DNA of 64,000 bases, taken from contig NZ_JAGJBZ010000002.1 in assembly GCF_020010925.1 (NCBI RefSeq), positions 3,286,001 to 3,350,000 of the forward strand, given 5' to 3'. The DNA is from Streptomyces griseiscabiei. GTDB lineage: Bacteria; Actinomycetota; Actinomycetes; Streptomycetales; Streptomycetaceae. Every line of letters begins with the position of its first letter. Position 1 is the first letter of the stretch. Positions 52,998 through 64,000 of the stretch are shown here, piece after piece. The translations under genes were made by a program, and so were the position numbers. The notes below the pieces were generated by a model that was given only the letters and a program-made list of their open reading frames with translations, was not told where the DNA came from and did not search any database.

Positions 52998-53761
52998 CGG
53001 ACCCCGTGGGCGCGATCCCGACCCCCGTCCTCGAACTCCGCGGTGCCGCGCTCACCTACCCCGGCCCGCCCCCGGTGGAAGCGCTCAGACCCTGTGATCT
53101 GCGGGTGGAACGGGGCGAGTACGTCACCGTCGTCGGGCCCTCCGGCTCGGGCAAGTCGACGTTCCTCAACATCGCGGGGCTGCTCGACACGCCGACCGCG
53201 GGCGTGTGCCTGCTGGACGGTCATGACATCGGCGCGCTCAAGGACGCCGAGCGCACGGCGTTGCGGGGCCGGCGCATCGGCTTCGTCTTCCAGTCCTTCC
53301 ATCTCCTCGCCCACCGCAGCGCACGCGAGAACGTCGAGCTGGCGATGATGTACGACGGACGGACACGGCGGGCGGCCCGTGCGGCGCGTGCGCGGGAGGC
53401 GCTGGAGCGGGTCGGGCTCGGTCCGCGCGCCGATGCGCTGCCCACGCGGCTCTCGGGTGGCGAACGCCAGCGCGTGGCCATCGCCCGCGCCCTTGTCGCC
53501 CGCCCCTCGCTCCTGCTCTGCGACGAACCCACCGGCAGTCTGGACACCGCGACCGCCGAATCCGTGCTCCGCCTCCTCGACGCGCTGCACCAGGACGGTA
53601 TGACCCTCGTGGTGATCACCCACGACCCCGCCGTCGCCGCCCGGGGCCGACGCACCGTCACCATCCGGGACGGAGTCCTCAGCGAGGACGCCCCGGAACG
53701 AGAAGCCCCGGAACGAGATGCCTCGCAGAGAGATGCCTCGCAGCGAGGAGTCCCGGCGTGA
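52994..53761 (+). CDS. MacB/LolD-type ABC ATPase
   Basis: 255 residues. Walker A GPSGSGKSTFLN (about 50-61), Q-loop FVFQSFHLL, signature LSGGERQRVAIA, Walker B LLLCDEPTGSLD and switch VITHD. The tail is repetitive (EAPERDASQRDASQR), encoded by short DNA repeats. Coupled to both neighbours by 4-bp overlaps (ATGA, GTGA). Confidence 0.95.
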   Translation: MTDPVGAIPTPVLELRGAALTYPGPPPVEALRPCDLRVERGEYVTVVGPSGSGKSTFLNIAGLLDTPTAGVCLLDGHDIGALKDAERTALRGRRIGFVFQSFHLLAHRSARENVELAMMYDGRTRRAARAARAREALERVGLGPRADALPTRLSGGERQRVAIARALVARPSLLLCDEPTGSLDTATAESVLRLLDALHQDGMTLVVITHDPAVAARGRRTVTIRDGVLSEDAPEREAPERDASQRDASQRGVPA

Positions 53762-55062
53762 CGTGGCCCGGCGTGAGGTGGCCCGGTAGGAGGACGCGAT
53801 CCCGCACTCCGGGTGTCACGGACGGGAGGACCGGGTCCGCCGGGAGCGTCGCCGAGCGCTCCCGGCTCGCGCCGCGCGACCTCCTCTCCGAAGCCGTCGC
53901 CGGTGTGCTCCAGCGCCCCGGGCGCTCCGTGCTCACCGCGCTCGGAACCGTGCTCGGTGTCGGTACCTTCGTCGCGATCCTCGGGCTGACCGCGACGGCC
54001 TCCTCACAGATCGACTCCCGCTTCAACTCCCTGACCGCGACCGAGGTGACCGTCGAGGACACCGGTGGCGACGCAGCGGTGAAGCCCGCACTCTCCTTCC
54101 CGGACGACGCCGACCGCAGGATCGAACGGCTGGGCGGCGTCGAGGCCGGCGGGGTCTACTGGACCGTCGACGCCCCCGCGGCCCGCCGGGTGCGTGCCGC
54201 TCCGGTCGGGGAGGGCGCGCGGGGCGACGAGGTCCCGGTCCTCGCCGCGTCCTCCGGTGTGCTCAGGGCGGCTCGGGCCACCGTCGCCCAGGGCAGGGTG
54301 TTCGACGCGTGGCACGACAGGGAGCGGCAGCGGGTCGCCGTGATCGGCACGGGCACGGCGGCCCGGCTCGGCATCACCACCCTGGACACCCGCCCCGCCG
54401 TCTTCATCGGCGAGGTCCCCTTCACGGTCGTCGGCATCGTCGCGGACGTCGAACGCAAGGCGGATCTGCTGCTCTCCGTCGTGGTACCGCGCACGACCGC
54501 GGCCGAGCTGTGGGGACCGCCCGAACAGAACCGCGCCGGGATGCTGATCTCCACCCGGGTCGGCGCGGCCGTCCAGATCGCCGAGGAGGCGCCGCTCGCC
54601 CTGCGCCCGGACGTGCCGGGCCACTTCAGGGCCGTACCACCCCCCGATCCGAAGTCCCTGCGGACGTCCGTCACATCCGACCTGGACCAGCTGTTCCTGG
54701 TCCTCGCCGCGATCTGCCTGGTCATCGGGGCCGTGGGCATCGCCAACACCACGCTCGTGGCCGTCCTGGAACGCACCGGGGAGATCGGGCTGCGCCGCTC
54801 GCTGGGGGCGCGGGGGCGCCACATCCTGGGCCAGTTCCTCGCGGAGTCCGGGGCCCTCGGCATGCTGGGCGGACTGGTCGGCACCTCGCTCGGTGTCCTC
54901 ACCGTCCTCACCGTCGCCGTCGTACGGGACTGGACGGCCGTCATCCACCCCGGCACGGTTGCCGCGGCCCCCCTCATCGGCCTCGTCACCGGCGTTCTGG
55001 CGGGCCTCTACCCGGCCTGGCGAGCGTCCCGGGTCGAACCCGCCGAAGCCTTGCGAAGGTAG
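53758..55062 (+). CDS. MacB-type ABC permease (FtsX fold)
   Basis: 434 residues. A helix near 55-75 (VLTALGTVLGVGTFVAILG), a large extracellular MacB_PCD domain (about 90-290), and three C-terminal helices with FtsX motifs (TTLVAVLERTGEIGLRRSLGA, GLYPAWRASRVEPAEALRR). Mechanotransmission type transporter; with the adaptor and lipoprotein it probably exports a peptide or lipid-like molecule. The protein begins at GTG overlapping the ATPase stop. Confidence 0.94.
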   Translation: MTWPGVRWPGRRTRSRTPGVTDGRTGSAGSVAERSRLAPRDLLSEAVAGVLQRPGRSVLTALGTVLGVGTFVAILGLTATASSQIDSRFNSLTATEVTVEDTGGDAAVKPALSFPDDADRRIERLGGVEAGGVYWTVDAPAARRVRAAPVGEGARGDEVPVLAASSGVLRAARATVAQGRVFDAWHDRERQRVAVIGTGTAARLGITTLDTRPAVFIGEVPFTVVGIVADVERKADLLLSVVVPRTTAAELWGPPEQNRAGMLISTRVGAAVQIAEEAPLALRPDVPGHFRAVPPPDPKSLRTSVTSDLDQLFLVLAAICLVIGAVGIANTTLVAVLERTGEIGLRRSLGARGRHILGQFLAESGALGMLGGLVGTSLGVLTVLTVAVVRDWTAVIHPGTVAAAPLIGLVTGVLAGLYPAWRASRVEPAEALRR

Positions 55063-55066
55063 AGAA

Positions 55067-55489
55067 TCAGGGTGTCATGCCGTCCCCGGCGTAGAGGTAG
55101 GCGCCGGGCCGGGCGGGGTCGGCGATCAGCAGGACCCGGTCGCCGGTGCGGGGGATCCGGAGCTTGGAGACGATGGTCTGGAGGGTGATGCCCTCGCTGG
55201 CGCCGGGAAGTTGGAGAACCAGATCGACGACCGGGTCGAAGTTGACCAGCTTGCCGGTGTCGCCGATCGACACGACGGTGGCCGGTGTCGTCGGCACGCC
55301 CGCGGCGAGCAACTGCTGTACCTCGATGCCGGAGTTGTACGCGCCGATCGACTGCTGGACCCTGGCGAAGTCCTCGTTGCCGAGGAACGCGCGTGTGGCC
55401 CGGCCGTAGAAGCCCTTTCCGCTCGCCACCTTCCCCGCGATGTCGGCGGTCCGCTCCTCACGGCTCTTGCGCCGTCCGAAGATCCCCAT
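55067..55489 (-). CDS. Small hypothetical protein beside the CHAT operon
   Basis: 140 residues. Basic start (GIFGRRKSREERTADIAGK), then an alpha/beta fold with DPVVDLVLQLP and GDRVLLIADPARPGAYLYAG. No signal peptide. GAAAGGA precedes ATG. It is convergent with the permease and divergent (131 bp) from the first gene of the CHAT operon. Function unknown; could be part of that system. Confidence 0.78.
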   Translation of the reverse strand: MGIFGRRKSREERTADIAGKVASGKGFYGRATRAFLGNEDFARVQQSIGAYNSGIEVQQLLAAGVPTTPATVVSIGDTGKLVNFDPVVDLVLQLPGASEGITLQTIVSKLRIPRTGDRVLLIADPARPGAYLYAGDGMTP

Positions 55490-55620
55490 GGCCCTGGTCC
55501 TTTCTCGTACCGGTGTCGGCTCGCTGCCGTTCCTGCCTGGCGGAATGGACGTTAGGCGGCCCGGAGCGCCTACCGATCCCAGGTTCGTGCACCTGTTCCC
55601 CCTCGGCGTACGCTCCCCAC

Positions 55621-57033
55621 ATGCCGTTTCCCAGCCAGTCGGCCGACGAGAGCCGACCGCGTGCCTTGGTCATCGACCACGCCTGGCGCGGTCTCGGGCC
55701 GGGGCTGGAAACGCTGAGCGGCCCCGGTGGCGCGCCGTTGACCCGGGCGGTGAAGCTGATCGTGCTGCCGCTGATCGTCAGGCCGGCCCTGCGCCCCGAA
55801 CTCGCCGCGGACTTCCTCCCGGCCGCGCAGGCGGCGCGTCTCGACGCGCTGATCCAGGACTCCGGTACGTGTCTCGCGGCGACGGCACAGTGGTTCACCC
55901 TCCTCAAGAAGGCCCGCCGGGCGCTCGGCGTGGTCGGGGGCAACCCCCAGGACCTGTACTTCCAGCGCTGCTTCGAACTGGCCACCGAGTACGGAGCGCC
56001 CACGGCCGGGGCCGACGCGACGGCGAGGGCCGTGGTCGAGGAGATGGCGGACACGCTCGGCGGGCGCACGGTGGACGCGCTCAGGGACTGGCTGGCCGAC
56101 ACCGGCCGGCGCTCCCGACTCGACGAGGAACTGACCACGGCCTGGGAGGACCGTGTCCCGGCTCCGGTGGTCGACCCCCACACGACCAGCGCCACCCGCA
56201 CGGCCACCGACCTGGGCACGGTGGTCGTACGGGCCGCCGAGGCGCTGGACGCCTGCGGGGCGCCGGGCGGGGCCGGCACCCGCACCTCACCGGCGTACGC
56301 GGCCATGGTGGAGGCGGGTCACGGAGAGCTGTTCGGCCGGGCCCTGTGGGCGGGTGCGAGCGGTGTCTGGGTCCGCGACGGCCTGCCGACCCCGCTGGGG
56401 CTGACGGGACGGCGGGTCCCGCCGCGCCCGGAGGTCGGCCGCGGCGCCTCGACGGCCACGCTGCCCGCGCCGCTGGACCGCACCCTCTTCGAGCGGCTCT
56501 TCGTCGTCCTGCAGTCGTCGGCCCGCCGGGACGAACTGCCGATGGTGCCGGAACTCGTCGCACGGGAAGTCGGCCGCAGCTGCGCTCCGCTCGGCCTGTG
56601 CGACGAGACGCTCCGCGTCACCGTGGTCCTCGGCGGCCTCCTCGCGGCCGGCCTCGACCCGCTGGCCACCGGGTCCGGCGCGCCGGGGCGGACGGCGGCA
56701 CACCGAGCCGTCAACAGCCGCTGGCAACGCGAGGCTTCGGTCCTGCGCGCCCGCAGGATGACCGTCTCGCCCCGCCCCGACCCCGACGGCGGCACCCTGG
56801 ACGCCCTCGCGCGGGACCTCCGTGCCCCGTGGGCCGCGTACATGCGGAGACTGTGGGTGCGGTTGCACGGGCGGGACGTCCGCGAGGCACCGCTGCGGGA
56901 TCTCGCGTCGGCCTGGGCGGTGCTCGACGGGGTCGCCCGCTCGGTGATGATGGACCATCGTGCGCGGGTACGGGCGGCACTGCGCACCCTGACGGCGGGC
57001 CCCGCGCGGCCGGCCGGGGCGAGGAGCGCGTGA
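55621..57033 (+). CDS. Unknown protein A of the TPR-CHAT operon
   Basis: 470 residues, no recognised family. Mostly helical, with an N-terminal VIDHAWRGLGPG segment and LDALIQDSGTCLAATAQWF near 75. The C-terminal 200 residues contain LDRTLFERLFVVLQSSAR and VNSRWQREASVLRARRM. No membrane helix or signal peptide. No ribosome site precedes the ATG; TACGCT sits 10 nt upstream, so a leaderless message is possible. Its stop overlaps the next start (TGATG), so it is translationally coupled to protein B. Role inferred from the operon only. Confidence 0.85.
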   Translation: MPFPSQSADESRPRALVIDHAWRGLGPGLETLSGPGGAPLTRAVKLIVLPLIVRPALRPELAADFLPAAQAARLDALIQDSGTCLAATAQWFTLLKKARRALGVVGGNPQDLYFQRCFELATEYGAPTAGADATARAVVEEMADTLGGRTVDALRDWLADTGRRSRLDEELTTAWEDRVPAPVVDPHTTSATRTATDLGTVVVRAAEALDACGAPGGAGTRTSPAYAAMVEAGHGELFGRALWAGASGVWVRDGLPTPLGLTGRRVPPRPEVGRGASTATLPAPLDRTLFERLFVVLQSSARRDELPMVPELVAREVGRSCAPLGLCDETLRVTVVLGGLLAAGLDPLATGSGAPGRTAAHRAVNSRWQREASVLRARRMTVSPRPDPDGGTLDALARDLRAPWAAYMRRLWVRLHGRDVREAPLRDLASAWAVLDGVARSVMMDHRARVRAALRTLTAGPARPAGARSA

Positions 57034-58409
57034 TGGCGGGGGCACGGCACGTCGGCGTGCAGGTCGCGTGGGGCGGCGACGGCACGGTCCGGATCACGGA
57101 TGGTTCGCCGGTCGGTGGCGCTGATGCCTACGACGGTGAAGTCGCTGCCGGGGGCCTCGACTTCACCCGGGCCGTCCTCGATGTCGCGGGAGCCGTGCTG
57201 ACCTGGCCCGTCCTCGGCGACCCGAGCCTGCCGTCGGCGTGGATCCATGACCCGGCGCGGGCGCAGCAGTGGCTGTGGGCCCTGTACGGGGAGCGCGTCG
57301 CCGCCGCCGTCCACGACGGTGTGACATGGGAGCCGGGCGGTACGCGGAAGCCGGGCGAAGCGCAGACGGTGGACGGTGTGCGGGTGGCGGCGGAGCCGAC
57401 CGCCCTCGCGGGCTGCGCCGCCCGGCTGGCCTTCGCCCACTGGGCGGCCCGGTGGTGGCCGGCCTCGTACCTGGACGGCATCCCGGCCCTCGAACCGGCC
57501 GTGCTCGGCCTGGAGTCGGCCGCGCTCACCCACCGCTGTCAGCAACTCTTCGACGACGAGGGCGATCAGCCCGACGACTGCGCGGCCGAACTGATCACGG
57601 AGCACGAGGCCGCGCTCGACCCGCTGATCCGGTGGTGGCGCGAGGCACCGCAACCGCCGTACACGGCACGGCATGTGGAGAGCGTCCTGCGGCTGATCGA
57701 CGACGCGGCGGACAGCCGCGGACTGGACGGGCCGGCCCTGCGCCGTCTGCGCTCGGCCTTGGACCGGCCGGACCCGGCGGGGGCAGGGGAACCGCTCGAC
57801 ATCGGCGCCCTGTTCACCTGGTCCGGCGGCTACGCCCTCGCGGCGGGCGAACCGCTCGGCGCGGGCGGTCGCGTCATCGCCCGGGGCGCGGGCACCAACG
57901 ACTGGCGCCGCTACCCGCCCGGCTTCGTCGACGCGACCGAGACCGCGGTGTCCTGGACCGTCCGCGCGCTCGGCGCACGGCGGCGCGTCGAGGTCGAGGC
58001 CGTCGCGCACGACGCGGCGCCCACCGCCGGCCTTTCACTCGTCGCGGAGGTCCATGCGAACGGCGACGGCCCGCACCGGGTGCCGCTCGCCCGACGCGAC
58101 GACCTGTGGACCGGCCGTCTCGACCTGGCGCCGGATCTGCCGGTCGAGACGCTGTCGCCGCGGATCGAGGTCGGGCTCCTCCTGCCAGGCTTCGACCCGG
58201 GCCCAGGCACGTCGGGCGCGGCCGACGACCGCGCCGGCCGCGAAGCCGTCCGGGCCCTGGCACGGCGGCGACTGGCCACCGCCGCGCGACCACCGGCCTA
58301 CGACGGATCGCCGTACGACGGATCGCCGAACGGCGGATCACCGCACGACACCCGAGAGGCCGCGCTCCTCGCCGAGACCGTCGCCGCTGCCGCCGATGAG
58401 GACTACTGA
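57033..58409 (+). CDS. Unknown protein B of the TPR-CHAT operon
   Basis: 458 residues, no recognised family. The N-terminus is beta-rich (VGVQVAWGGDGTVRITD); the middle is helical and Trp-rich (QQWLWALYGERV, LAFAHWAARWWPASYL, LIRWWREAPQPPY). A late beta domain (VSWTVRALGARRRVEVEAVA, TGRLDLAPDLPVET) follows. The tail has Asp-Gly-Ser-Pro repeats. It overlaps protein A by one base and is followed 16 bp later by the CHAT gene. Substrate or sensor roles are both possible. Confidence 0.85.
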   Translation: MAGARHVGVQVAWGGDGTVRITDGSPVGGADAYDGEVAAGGLDFTRAVLDVAGAVLTWPVLGDPSLPSAWIHDPARAQQWLWALYGERVAAAVHDGVTWEPGGTRKPGEAQTVDGVRVAAEPTALAGCAARLAFAHWAARWWPASYLDGIPALEPAVLGLESAALTHRCQQLFDDEGDQPDDCAAELITEHEAALDPLIRWWREAPQPPYTARHVESVLRLIDDAADSRGLDGPALRRLRSALDRPDPAGAGEPLDIGALFTWSGGYALAAGEPLGAGGRVIARGAGTNDWRRYPPGFVDATETAVSWTVRALGARRRVEVEAVAHDAAPTAGLSLVAEVHANGDGPHRVPLARRDDLWTGRLDLAPDLPVETLSPRIEVGLLLPGFDPGPGTSGAADDRAGREAVRALARRRLATAARPPAYDGSPYDGSPNGGSPHDTREAALLAETVAAAADEDY

Positions 58410-58425
58410 CAAGGACCACCGACGT

Positions 58426-61400
58426 ATGTCGCACGATCCGTACGAGCAGAACGGGCAAGGTGCGCGGCAGGAAGCGCCAGGCGCGCAGCAGGAGGGCGCG
58501 GGGGTGACGCCGCTGTACGGGGAGCCGTTCGACAGTGGTCTCGCCCTGGCCGAGGAGCGTCACCTGGCGGCCGACCTGACGGCCGCGTGCGCCGTCTACG
58601 AGGAGTTGCTCACCGTGGCCGAGTCCATCGAGGACTCGCCCGACGTACGGTTTCTGCGGGCGCACCTGCTGTGCGACCTCGCGAGCGTCCGGCTCACCGC
58701 CACCGACCTGCCCGGCGCCGAGGACGCCGTCGAGCGCTCCCGTGCCCTGCTCGACGGCATCGCCTCGGCGCCGATGGGACCGCGGGGCCGCCAACTGTGG
58801 CTGGAGACCCTGCTCAAGACCATGATCGGCAGGACCGACCTGCTCCGCAGAACCGGACGCCTGGACGAGGCGCTGGTCTGTCTCGACGAGGCGGCGGCCA
58901 GACTGTCCGAGTTCGACGACCCCGAGCGCCTGCGCGCGGCCGAACTGGGCCTGAACCGGGTGCTTCTGCTGATGGACCGGGGTGAGTGGGGAGGCGCGGA
59001 GGAACATGCCTCGACACTCCTGTCCACCCTGGAGTCGACCGAACTGGAGGCCGTCCCAAGGCTGTTGACCGCTCTCGCCACGATCTGTTCGTCGACCGGA
59101 CGGTACGACCAGGCCGAGGACCACCTCGCTCGGGCGGAGGAGCGCTTCCGCGCGCTGGGGGACACCGGTGAGCAGCGGACGCTGCTCGCGCACCGGGCGT
59201 CCGTCGCGCTGCACCGGGGCGAACTCGACCTGGCGGAGCGCCTGTTCACCGAGGCCTCCGCGTTCTTCGAACAGCAGGGGCGGTACGGCGACCTGGCGGT
59301 CTGCGAACAGGCCCGTGCCTTCCTCGCCGGCAGGCGCGGCGCGGTCACCCGCGCGGACGACCTGACAACGGCGAGCCTGGCCAGGTTCGAACGACTCGGC
59401 GCGTCGATCGCCGCCGCCGACACCATGCTGCTGGCCGCCCACCACGCCTACGACCGGGGCGACATCGAGGAGACGCGGCGATTCGCCCAGCGGGCCCGCG
59501 ACGTCTACCAGGCGCGGGAGATGTACGAGCGCTGCGCACAGGTCGACCTCATGCTCGCGAGAGCCCTGGAGGACAACCTGAACCGGACGGACCACGGCGA
59601 CCACGAGTCGCGGTCCGTCGGCACCGCGCTCTCCCTCGCGGTGCCCGCCGCACTGGCCCTGCAGGCGGCGCGGTTCGACTTCGTCACCGCCCACGCACGC
59701 CATCAGTGGCTCCAACTGGCCGACGAGGCAATGGAGTTGGTTTTCCGTCTCGCCGTTCGCCGTCAGGACCAGGGGCTGCTCTTCGAGCTGGTGGAACACC
59801 GTGGCGCGGGCGCCTCCCTGGCCTGGGACCGCACCCCGAGGTCGGCGCCGCGCACCACGGCCACCGGGCACCGGGACGACCCGGCCTCCGCCGACCGGCT
59901 CGCCCCCGCCGACGGGAGCGCGTCGTTCTTCCCCGGCGCGGCGATGAAGACGTACGGGCAGGCCGACTCCCCGATGGCGCTCGGGGGAGTGGCGGCGGAG
60001 GCCGCCGCCTCCGTCGGCCTGCGTGTCGCGCCGCCGCCGAAGGTCCGGATGGCGGCACAGGGCCCCGGCCGTGTCGCGCTCCAGGAGTACATCGCGGCGG
60101 CCGAACACCGCTATCACCGACGGCTGGTGAGCGAGGAGGAGGTCCCGTTCTGGATCACCGACGACCTCACGGGCCGCCCGGTGGTGCAGGTCCGACTGGC
60201 CGACGCCGGTGATCTGTTCATGACCTGGACCTGGGCCGGTGGCGCGCGGGGATTCGGCACCGGCCGCGCGCCGGCCGACGAAGTCGACGTGGCGGTGCGG
60301 GAGTTGGCCGCCGCGCTGCCGGAGGCCGGTGCGGGAGCGGAGGGGATGCGGCACGCGCTGGGCTCGGGCGCGCTGGCCGATCACCGGGCCGAGCAGGGGC
60401 TCGCCCGGCTGCTGGCCGAGGCGCTGTGGCCGGAGGGACTCACCGCGCAGATACGCCAGGTGTCGGAGCGCGCGGGCCGTCCGCTGGTCCGGATCCAGCC
60501 GTCACCCCGGGTCGCCCAGGTCCCCTGGGAACTGCTCGCCGTCGACGCCGCGACCGACGTACGGCTCATCGACCTCGCGAACGTCGTGACCACGGCGCCG
60601 ACGTCGTTGCGGAGACGGCACCCCGACGCTCGGCGGACCCTCGACACACCACCAACCCCGGACACCGACATGGACACCGATGCCGATGCCGATGCCGGCA
60701 AGGTCGTTCTCGTCCTCGACCCCCGAGTCCCCGGCTTCCGCGCCGACTCCCCGCTCGGCTCGGTCCTGGGGCCGCCCGGCTCGGACCCGGAGCTGCTGTC
60801 CTTCGTCCGGGGCCGTCTCGACGCGGGCGACGTCGTACCGTCCGTCACGACCCCGGCGGAGCTGTTCCGCCGCACCGACCTGGACCGGGACTGGCTCGGC
60901 GGTGTGCTCCGCGACGGGGCGCGCCGACTCATGTACGTCGGGCATGTGAGCGGCGCGCCGGTCGAGGGCGGACAGAGCGAGGACGGCACGCTCCATCTGT
61001 GCTGCGGCCCGGACGCGGCGGGCCTGGCCGATCCGGTCCGCACCCATCGTCCGCTGTCGGCCAAGGATCTGCTGCTGGGCACACTGCCGCTGCGCGCCGA
61101 CGGGGAGCCGGGGGCGAGCATCTGGCCCGCGCCGCCGCGGGTCGCCCTCATCGGCTGTGAGAGCGGCGGCGACTTCCGTTTCGCCGAGTCGTTCGGCCTG
61201 GCGACGGCGATGCTCCACAACGGTGCCGAACTCGTCACCGCCACCCGCTGGGCCCTGCCGACCAGTTTCGCCTTCCACCGGCTGGCCGGTGTGCCGGACT
61301 CCGTGCGTCCGCTGACCGAGGCGATCGTCGCGGTCGACGCCGCCCATGAACACGCCGACCCCGTGGACCGGCTCGGCCGCTGGCAGCGCGAGCAGCTCGA

Positions 61401-61473
61401 CCGCTGGCGGACCGGCGGCCGGACCGAGCACTCACCCCTTCTCTGGGCGGCCCTCACCTGCATCGTCACCTGA
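58426..61473 (+). CDS. TPR-CHAT (caspase-like) protein
   Basis: 1015 residues. About 40-460 is a TPR array (LAAACAVYEELLTVAE-like, YDQAEDHLARAEERFRAL, ELDLAERLFTEASAFFEQQG, ERARDVYQ-type repeats). A linker domain with WITDDLTGRPVVQVRLADAG is near 575. The CHAT protease domain fills about 650-1015, with the His in LMYVGHVSGAP (about 840) and the Cys in VALIGCESGGDF (about 910), followed by GLATAMLHNGAELVTATRW as in CHAT enzymes. Such caspase-like proteases act in conflict or cell-death type systems. An Asp-rich low-complexity stretch (TDMDTDADADAG) is at 745. No ribosome site is strong; AAGGACC lies 7-12 nt before ATG. Confidence 0.93.
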   Translation: MSHDPYEQNGQGARQEAPGAQQEGAGVTPLYGEPFDSGLALAEERHLAADLTAACAVYEELLTVAESIEDSPDVRFLRAHLLCDLASVRLTATDLPGAEDAVERSRALLDGIASAPMGPRGRQLWLETLLKTMIGRTDLLRRTGRLDEALVCLDEAAARLSEFDDPERLRAAELGLNRVLLLMDRGEWGGAEEHASTLLSTLESTELEAVPRLLTALATICSSTGRYDQAEDHLARAEERFRALGDTGEQRTLLAHRASVALHRGELDLAERLFTEASAFFEQQGRYGDLAVCEQARAFLAGRRGAVTRADDLTTASLARFERLGASIAAADTMLLAAHHAYDRGDIEETRRFAQRARDVYQAREMYERCAQVDLMLARALEDNLNRTDHGDHESRSVGTALSLAVPAALALQAARFDFVTAHARHQWLQLADEAMELVFRLAVRRQDQGLLFELVEHRGAGASLAWDRTPRSAPRTTATGHRDDPASADRLAPADGSASFFPGAAMKTYGQADSPMALGGVAAEAAASVGLRVAPPPKVRMAAQGPGRVALQEYIAAAEHRYHRRLVSEEEVPFWITDDLTGRPVVQVRLADAGDLFMTWTWAGGARGFGTGRAPADEVDVAVRELAAALPEAGAGAEGMRHALGSGALADHRAEQGLARLLAEALWPEGLTAQIRQVSERAGRPLVRIQPSPRVAQVPWELLAVDAATDVRLIDLANVVTTAPTSLRRRHPDARRTLDTPPTPDTDMDTDADADAGKVVLVLDPRVPGFRADSPLGSVLGPPGSDPELLSFVRGRLDAGDVVPSVTTPAELFRRTDLDRDWLGGVLRDGARRLMYVGHVSGAPVEGGQSEDGTLHLCCGPDAAGLADPVRTHRPLSAKDLLLGTLPLRADGEPGASIWPAPPRVALIGCESGGDFRFAESFGLATAMLHNGAELVTATRWALPTSFAFHRLAGVPDSVRPLTEAIVAVDAAHEHADPVDRLGRWQREQLDRWRTGGRTEHSPLLWAALTCIVT

Positions 61474-61497
61474 CCGCGGATGGCCGAGGGGGGCGCG

Positions 61498-63804
<2,307 letters not shown>

Positions 63805-63910
63805 GCAGCACCACGCCGCCTTTCCGCTGACCGTCCGTACGACACCTCACGAAACTGTCGACCGGGCGGTCGCCCCAGGTCAAAGCGGAAGTTCCTATCA
63901 TCTGACAGGC

Positions 63911-63950
63911 CGCACCGATCACGGCCGATCGCAGCCGATGGGAGCCGATC
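63911..63950. repeat. Four phased 10-bp direct repeats
   Basis: Four consecutive 10-mers, each ending in CCGATC or CCGATG (cgcaCCGATC, acggCCGATC, gcagCCGATG, ggagCCGATC). The period of one helical turn puts all copies on the same DNA face. They lie in the 196-bp region upstream of the oxidoreductase gene and just before a possible plus-strand start at 63955. Confidence 0.75.
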
Positions 63951-63954
63951 AGTG

Positions 63955-64000
63955 ATGAACGGCCCTGAACGGCGGCCCACCGGGGCAGGACCGTCCGACG
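63955..64000 (+). CDS. Possible start of a divergent gene (partial)
   Basis: ATG 63955 opens a frame (MNGPERRPTGAGPSD) that stays open to the window end; GGGAG lies 10 nt upstream. Only 15 codons are visible, so this is tentative. Confidence 0.25.
   Translation, partial: MNGPERRPTGAGPSD

Overview
The window looks like chromosomal DNA of a Streptomyces (or close relative). GC is very high with strong third-position GC bias, GTG starts and 4-bp stop/start overlaps are common, and the gene content is typical: modular type I PKS, AfsR-like STAND regulator, ECF41 sigma factor, ricin/sigma fusion, small secreted proteins and one TTA-containing gene. This assignment is inferred from style and gene content, not from a marker gene. 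No rRNA, tRNA, CRISPR array or insertion sequence was recognised.

Region 1 (1-19741, all minus strand) is one end of a type I polyketide gene cluster. Reading in the direction of transcription it runs: loading protein (17721-15052), a KS-AT-DH-KR-ACP module protein (14977-9290), a KS-AT-DH-ER-KR-ACP module protein (9277-2723), and the KS-AT start of a further module that leaves the window at base 1. Three features stand out. The loading protein carries a decayed KS without its cysteine and an AT whose substrate-binding Arg is Trp. The first extension module has an AT that is both truncated and without its catalytic Ser, although its KS, DH, KR and ACP look intact. Three 11-bp-spaced SARP-type heptamers lie exactly 8 bp before a -10-like box upstream of the loading gene. 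An ABC-2 ATPase/permease pair follows upstream and may be the export function.

Region 2 (19742-41900) is a mixed regulatory and metabolic stretch. It holds a GntR/HutC regulator with a palindrome over its -35 and a probably leaderless start, an FAD amine oxidase-like gene, an LRR-like protein, and an AfsR-like NB-ARC/TPR regulator. Further on are an NDH-2-like flavoprotein beside an ECF41 sigma factor, a tightly divergent EamA/MocR pair, and a sigma-like/zinc-anti-sigma/TM/ricin fusion protein. The region ends with a PPDK-like protein lacking its C-terminal barrel plus a winged-helix partner facing a long TetR protein across a shared operator-promoter, then a divergent AraC/FAD hydroxylase pair.

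Region 3 (41900-55100) holds small secreted proteins (SH3-like, crystallin-like, and a paralogous Trp-Trp-ended family), the pntAB transhydrogenase, two glyoxalase-fold proteins, a DUF1963-type protein, and a lipoprotein/adaptor/ATPase/permease MacAB-like operon. Two genes (around 26.5 and 46.6 kb) are each interrupted by a single small indel; these are either real pseudogenes or sequence errors.

Region 4 (55067-61473) is the best candidate for a little-described system: two large proteins of unknown fold translationally coupled to a 1015-residue TPR-CHAT protein with the His and Cys of caspase-like proteases, next to a small divergent protein. The window ends with a YdeP/FdhF-type molybdopterin oxidoreductase and a phased 10-bp repeat.
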